64,000 nt of DNA from Planococcus citri. Taxonomy: Eukaryota; Arthropoda; Insecta; Hemiptera; Pseudococcidae. A program made the translations under genes and the position numbers. Positions 57,880-64,000 of this stretch are shown here, in pieces; position 1 is the stretch's first letter; the number at the start of each line of letters is the position of its first letter. The notes below the pieces were generated by a model that was given only the letters and a program-made list of their open reading frames with translations, was not told where the DNA came from and made no database searches. The stretch lies in NCBI RefSeq assembly GCF_950023065.1, contig NC_088677.1:31331230-31395229 (forward strand), given 5' to 3'.

Positions 57880-60661
57880 TTGGAATTCGAAATTTTAAAA
57901 ATCGGTTTCTGCGTTAAAGTTGATTTTGATGATTCTTAAACCTATCTGAAGCCAATTGCAGCAAAAGTTGACTTTTTTATAGCATACAGGAAGGCTCCAG
58001 AATGCATTGTAACCAATTTTCTTATTTCTGAAGGTTCTAAATTAACTCAAAAGTGGTCGTAACCGATTGAAAGAGGAAGGGGTCAACTTTAAGGGTATAT
58101 CTAAAGAAAGTTTCTTGCAGGTAATTCTCTGCTGAAATTGGCAATTTTGGAATTTCATAAAAATGAATAACTGAGATATTTTTAACCTGTAAAAAAATCA
58201 TACACTTTTCTACTGGTCACTTCGGATTTGAAATTCATCCACCTCTATCAAATTGAAATGCCAAATTTATACGTAGGTATGTCATAATAAAATTAAGCTT
58301 TGACCTACCATACCGAAGTTGATTTTAGCCACCTCCTGTAGCCATTTCAATGCTATGGCGAGTAATCAAGTTTTATCTGCAGAGATTTCAGAAAAGCTCG
58401 AAAATGGTCGCAATTGATTTCTGAGAAAAACACTGGCATGGAAACTAATTTTTGAGTTTTTATTTCAATATGTACTTACATATTTCGAATACTGTAAAAA
58501 AATATGTCCACTCAGGAACTTTTCAATGGTCTGAAACCTCCATAACCAAAAATTCAACTATTCAAATTGATTTGTCGATTTTTGGTGAATTTTTGAAAAT
58601 TTAAAATTGACCATTTTTAGATATTTATATGTTTTAAAAAGATTGTTGAGTAAAAATAACAAAAATTAGGTAGTCTTAAAACTAATATCAACTCCTCCGA
58701 ATGGAATTTCGTCATTTCCGGACATTTTAAAGCTTCCAGTACAATTTATAATTTCTCCAAAATTTTTGAATTTTCCAGCATATTAAAAAAAGTCAGTTTA
58801 GCTATAGGAAAGCATTTGGAAATCTTTAGAAATATGTCTCTTGGTTCCGAATTTTACCATTTCAAGTCATGCTGAATCATCTAGCGAAATTGGCGATTTT
58901 TCTAGAAATTTTAAACGATTTCTAGAAAACGTGGAAATTAATTTGAGCTGCTGAAAATCGAGTTGTGCCACATTCTCAACCTGTTTAACGAGTGTATCTA
59001 CATCTGAGCCAACTTCAAGGTGGATACTTCCACTTTGAATGTGTTCTTACACCATAGGTACTATTCTCAGTGAAAAAAATTCAATGAATAATTACAAACC
59101 GTTGGTCAAAAAGTACAATCGAGGAGGTCGTTTGGAAATTAAGCTGAAACTAGGATAAAATCTGTTACTCAAGTTGAGGATAAGTCACAACTCGATTTTT
59201 AACTGTCCAAATTAATTTTCGCGCCTTTCTAGAGAAATCAAAAATTGCACTGGAAGCTCTAAAAAAGCCTGAAATGTTGAAATTTGGTGGTAAAGATGGT
59301 GAGGGAGGGGGCCTTCAAGGATTTTGAGTCTCCGCTAAGAAATCAGCTCAAATGTGGATAAATTGGTTAAATAGGTAGAAAACGAGGTAAAACTCGATCT
59401 TAAGCTGTTCATTATGACCTGAAATTGGTTAATTCGGTTTTGGGAAGTTGAGACCAATTTTCATGATTTTTACCAATAAAAAAAAAGACAAAAAAACACG
59501 AATAACCGAAAAATGATCTATTTCGGATTTTTAAAAATTCTCCAAAAACAGAAAAAAAAATCAATACCTACGGGTAGGTGAACTTCTAGTTATGGTTGTT
59601 TCAGACCAGCTCTTTCCAAAAATAACAGTCCAGGTTCAAATCGGAGACAGACCCTCGAAAAGTTCATTTGTTATAGGTAATGGGCTATTTCTGTCATTTT
59701 CAAAATTCACCAAAAACCGAAAAATCAACTTTTGGGGCTAAAAAATTTGGTTTCAGGGGGGAGGGGAGGGGGAGGGTATACTTACTTTTCAAAAAGCCAA
59801 ATTTCACTTTGATTTTTTCTAGATTTTTTTTGAACAATTGAAGCTGTAAAATGGTTCCTAAAAAACACTGTTTACTCCTCTGACATCAAAATTGGTCCTC
59901 AAAACTTTGTGGTATGAGTCATTCACCCAATTTTTTTCACCCATTTAACTACCTATACCTATACTTACAACTTTTTGGACATTTAAAAAAATTCAAAATC
60001 TTGAACGATACTCATTTATTTTTTTGATATGGCAGATGGTTCAGTGAAAAAAATGAGCAAAGTCGACGACTGAGTGACTAAAGTACCTCGTTGAATCTCC
60101 TTATCATTAATTAAAACGACGAAGGATTATTACGATTTCAATTACGCTACTCAACGCACTTTCGTATGGCTGCTTGAAAAGTGATGCATCAGTGACCAAT
60201 GAAACAATGACCGAAAGTTGGAAAGAGAAAGAGAGCGACTGGGTCATAGCACATTGAGCACCGTTTGTTAGCACCCTTCAAAGTAAGAACAAATTACCTA
60301 TGTACAATAAAGCTGCACTCTATGGGTATAGATAAAGACAGAATTCACAACGTTGTTTGTAAATCCCTCGGTGTTCGTGTTTCTTTACGCTGTATCACTT
60401 CCGCATTTATTTCTCGTTTTCTTCTGATAAGCACTCCTCACCATAAGGATAATCGTTTTCTCGAGTCCTTTCGAATTTTCATCGTTAAGATCTCCAGCTC
60501 TTTTCTACATTTTTACGAGATGCACTTCTGCTACGAGTATGTAATCATCTTAGGTATCCGTAAGTCTATCTAGGTAAATTCCGCGTACATTCGGAATTAT
60601 AAAAATTTCATAAAATCTCGGTTTGCTACTGTTCTGGAAATTTTTATATTTTATTCTAGTA
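57880..60661. other. no gene recognised
   Basis: AT-rich with old-repeat character; short phrases such as GGAGGCTCCAGAAT recur here (near 57985) and elsewhere in the window (5712, 62335), suggesting ancient diverged repeats. A G-rich run lies near 59756-59778. No coding region identified. Confidence 0.4.
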
Positions 60662-60670
60662 AAATATGTA

Positions 60671-61496
60671 GGGAAAATTGTACGTCATATTCGTGTTCGG
60701 GGGGTTCGATTCATATGGAAACGATACCTCGTTTACCAAAAACAATAATTTACACCAGAATCCATTTTTAACCCCCCTCTGTTGGTATTTTCAATTTTTG
60801 ACCACGGCCCACCAAAAAAATTTTTTTTGAAAAAAATATATGTTTTTTAGGGGTTAAAAACACACTTAAAAATGTTATTCGCATTTTTGTGCCGAATCAT
60901 GATCATTGCTAAAACAGGCAAACAAAACTAAAAAACGCCATTTTGAGGGGAAAATATGGGGAGGGAATTGAAATTTTTTGTGGGTTACCTCTTATGGATG
61001 TTTACAACATGTCAAAAAATTGAAAAAATCGGTTCACATGGGGCTGAGAAAATTTTTTTATTGTAATTTCAGAAACAGGGGGGGGGGTCTCAAAAACGGG
61101 GGAGGGGTCTGGGGGTCTGAAACTTACCTGACGGATGGTGCTCAAGAGTACCCACCTTCCATGCAAAATATCAACCCTGAAGCTTCCAGGGCAAATTCAC
61201 CATACTTATTACCTTATCCACCTATAGCCTGTGATTTTGTGAATAAATTCGTCGCTATTATCATTATGTCGTCGTTCATTTCCTAAAGTCGTCGATGTAT
61301 TTCATTCTATTTGTCGGGCATACACTGGCGTTCATTTGATTTTCTTGGCGTGCACTTCAATTTTTGTTGTCGTGCGATTGTTGAAAACTGTTTCCGTCGT
61401 TAAAAAAGTGGTTTTGGGACGTTAGCATCTGTCGTGCAAAACACTTTTTTTCTGTCGTTCGAATGATTTAATCTGTCGTGCTGATAAATGGCACCC
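60671..61496. mobile_element. second Mutator-like element, same family end as 17174-18014
   Basis: The right end, in reverse complement, begins GGGTGCCATTTATCAGCACG, matching the right end of the element at 17174-18014, with many GTCG words before it (61245-61490). The 9-base direct repeat AAATATGTA lies at 60662-60670 and 61497-61505, immediately outside GGG at the left and CCC at the right. The left end beyond GGG is poorly conserved, so the terminal inverted repeat is lopsided. Inside, 61124-61250 has a coding-like frame (GAQEYPPSMQNINPEASR and on) with no family recognised. Confidence 0.55.
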
Positions 61497-61505
61497 AAAT
61501 ATGTA

Positions 61506-62691
61506 TACGTACGAGTAAGTATCCATAAAAATATATGTACCTACTACATCGAAGAGAGTCGTATTTTATAAAAATGCCCTCAATTAAAATCTCAAAGGAA
61601 AACAAAAATCTGGCTATCGTGTCTTGAACTAGGTACCTACTGTGACATTATTGTTTTCGTTTTTATGTTTGTACTTTGCGCATTAACTCAGTCATAATGG
61701 ATGTTGAATAATTGTCATTTTTTGAAAGCACCCCTTCTAGCGTATCACACGCAACTATTTCATCTTCTAATAGTTCTGCAACGTTCATAATAAGTGAGTA
61801 TAACACGACATCGTTTTGCGTTTGTGATAACAAAATATTCATACTCGTACATTCCTCTTATCTCTCATTGTCAAAATAATCCTTAACAACAAAATTTAGG
61901 CTGCGCGACTTCTGTTTGATGTGAAACGCTTCAAAGTACCCACGTTACTTTGTAGGTAAATAAGGAAGCTACGAAAACTCTACCTAGGTAAGTATGCTTT
62001 TATAACTTGATCAATATAAACATTTCAAAACTGCGTGTACCCGAAAGTTATTGTTATGGTATCTGGACAAGAAAAGAATTCATTTTTTGCCCCAAAGAAA
62101 ACAAATTTTGATTGACGATTTTTAGGATTTATTTCACAAACCTCAGAACCGCACTTTGAACTGCCAAGGTTGATTTTTCGATTTTTGACGAATTTTTATA
62201 GATGGTAGAAAAATATCATTGGTGACAAATTGTTAACAAAAAAATAAGTTTTGAGATTAAGATCTGAAATCCAGTTTTTGTGCTGATTGAACTCTTCATC
62301 CTCAATCGATTGTATCTGCTTTCGAGCCAATCTGGAGCCTCCAGCAAAAGTTGAGTTTTCTCCAGCTATTATGCTGAAACACTGTTTTAGATTGCTCTAT
62401 AAGCATCTAATAAACTTCGAATATGTACAAAAAATTTGATCTCGTTTTAACATTGAAATTGACAATGAGAACTAATTAGAACGATTGAACCAATCACAAA
62501 AATCCTTGATTAAAAAAAAAGTTGAAAATCTCAAGAAAATCCAATCCAAAAGCAACAATTTCAGCAGAAAATTTCCTGAAATTCCTTCTATTCTTCAAAG
62601 TTCTCCCCCCATATCAATTTGTTTCTACTTTTGAAATCATTTGAAGCTTCTAGCAAATGTTCACTTTTTTTGAGCATAAGAAGATAGGTAC
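61506..62691. other. no gene recognised
   Basis: AT-rich sequence between two DNA-transposon-like elements; no coding or repeat structure beyond TAGGTACCTA-type words. Confidence 0.45.
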
Positions 62692-62699
62692 CTATTATG

Positions 62700-63826
62700 C
62701 AGGGGCGGATGGGGCACTTTGAAGTTATCGGGATTTGGCGCCGGTGCCGATGTGACGCCAGTTTTTTTGGGGCGATGATTGGAGGAGAGGGGGAGGGGTG
62801 ACGAACGAATAAAATCATGTGTACTTTTTTTTGAATTTTTTTACCTTTGAATATTTTAGCCAATGTGGTCAATTTGAGGGGGGTATAAAAATTACAAATT
62901 CGTCAACTTTTGAGGGGGAAAAACGCAAAAAGTTGGTGGTTTTTTTAAAAATTGAACAATTTGACGAAGTTGAAATGAGTGTATGTAGAATTGTAGATAT
63001 TAGATTTGTTTACTGAATTACGAGTAAATTAGAATTTTTATGCTGAATTAAGTCAACCTAAGTATGTATTTGTAAAAAGATAAACAAAATTTTGAAAAAT
63101 ATAGAGTTTTATAAAAAATAAAATAATGTACTTGCACCTACACTAAATTGAGCCAAATAAGTTGATTAAAACAGATATGAAACGGTGAACATTTTGCCAG
63201 AGCGAAGCGAGGGCGAAAATTTTGGAAAATCCAAACTTGAAAGGTGTAAAAATTGTTATTTTTGTTGCTGAACATGCCAATTTTGGAGTATGAAAAACAA
63301 ATTGGCCCGAGCGAAGCGAGGGCAAAAGATTTTGAAAATTTTTATTTTGAGATGCCTGAAAACGAGTTTTTTTTTAATGCAAGGAGTTTATTTTTTGCTT
63401 TTTTAAATTTTAGAATTAGAATGATGTTTTTTTAGGAATGTTGATTTTGAAAAAAAAGAACAAGCTCGAGCGAGGGCGAAAAGCTCTTGCAAATTTGTAT
63501 TTTGAGGAGAGGCATAAAAACGATGGTTTTTTGATATGAGGATGAAGAGTTTATTTTTCGGCTTTCAACTTGATTTTTTTTTTAGAAATTTTCATCTATG
63601 ATTTTGAAAAAGAAAATAAAACAAGCCCGAGCGAAGCGAGGGCAAAAGCTTTTGAAAATTTGTGTTTCAAGAAGTAAAAAAAATAATGTTTTTTTTTCAT
63701 ATCAGAGCTACACTTTCGGCGCTGCTGCAGCGCCGAATTAGAGTCAAAATTAGCGTAAAAATTGGCGCCGAAATCCAATTTTTACCGGGATTTTTCCCGG
63801 TTCCCCCTGTTGCCCATCCGCTCCTG
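62700..63826. mobile_element. non-autonomous hAT-type element, 1127 bp
   Basis: The ends are CAGGGGCGGATGGG (62700-62713) and, in reverse complement at the right, CAGGAGCGGATGGG (63813-63826), one mismatch in 14. The 8-base target duplication CTATTATG is exact (62692-62699 and 63827-63834). CAGGG-type starts and 8-base duplications are hallmarks of hAT transposons. Palindromic GGCGCCG/CGGCGCC patches lie near both ends. No transposase is encoded; the interior is AT-rich with a spaced repeat. Confidence 0.85.
63190..63660 (+). repeat. GAGCGAAGCGAGGGC spaced repeats inside hAT element
   Basis: The GC-rich word GAGCGAAGCGAGGGC, or a shortened form, recurs at about 63199, 63310, 63466 and 63629. 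Each is followed by AAAA-TTTTGAAAATTTG-like sequence and, later, AGTTTATTTTT. The spacing is irregular (about 110-165 bases). It is likely an internal repeat amplified within the hAT-type element. Confidence 0.7.
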
Positions 63827-64000
63827 CTATTATGAATCAATTAGAGCGGATGAATCCCCAGAATTTTATTTATTTTTCTTAAGTAACCTATGTATTTATT
63901 CAAGTAGGTGCCCACTTTTTTCCAAAATGAAAATCTTGGAATATTTTTGAAAAATTTCAAACTATTTTTACAACAAAAATAAATGTTCTGGAATTTTTCT

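Noticed and set aside
61124..61250. Possible minus-strand exon ending at CGTCAG/GTAAGTTTC
   Set aside because: The donor is good, but all minus-strand frames upstream contain stops; the plus strand looks more coding-like and lies inside a mobile element.

Overview
The window is AT-rich eukaryotic nuclear DNA with very few genes, and it carries one recognisable host gene end plus many transposable elements. Spliced exons with GT-AG borders, non-LTR retrotransposons, a Penelope-like element, hAT- and Mutator-type inverted-repeat elements, and no operon structure point to an animal. The element families and the very frequent words TAGGTACCTA and TACGAGTA fit an insect. A sap-sucking hemipteran such as a mealybug or scale insect is my best guess, but the species cannot be fixed from sequence reading alone.

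Host gene: three minus-strand exons (12432-12621, 10342-10399, 2504-2857) join in perfect codon phase and give the last ~199 residues of a protein I do not recognise. Its 5' part lies to the right, inside or beyond the window. The introns hold decayed I-type LINE 3' ends (4285-4960 minus, 8366-9231 plus).

13.8-18.0 kb is a transposon graveyard with readable history. A minus-strand Jockey-like LINE fossil was interrupted at one codon by a MITE and a hAT-type element that share the same 8-bp target. The hAT-type element was then hit by another inverted-repeat element, which in turn holds a second MITE. A separate 235-bp insertion sits elsewhere in the same fossil. Next to the fossil is a Mutator-like non-autonomous element with a perfect 9-bp target duplication and remnants of the two ends of its transposase gene.

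20-31 kb holds local tandem repeats, palindromes, a degenerate ~30-40-bp minisatellite family, and a LINE 3' fragment flanked by an unusually long 53-bp direct repeat.

31.1-35.84 kb is an almost complete two-ORF LINE. ORF1 combines a FLYWCH-like zinc finger, a coiled coil and an SGNH-hydrolase domain. ORF2 carries endonuclease and reverse transcriptase. ORF2 is broken only at two homopolymer runs, and its reverse transcriptase active site reads FEDD instead of FADD.

55.29-57.88 kb is a young Penelope-like element. It has one long ORF with reverse transcriptase and GIY-YIG endonuclease, perfect 103-bp inverted terminal repeats, a 34-bp tail, a 14-bp target duplication and a hammerhead-like core in the terminal repeat. 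The right end holds a second Mutator-like element (60671-61496) and a hAT-type element with exact 8-bp target duplication (62700-63826). The long stretches between these show no convincing gene.
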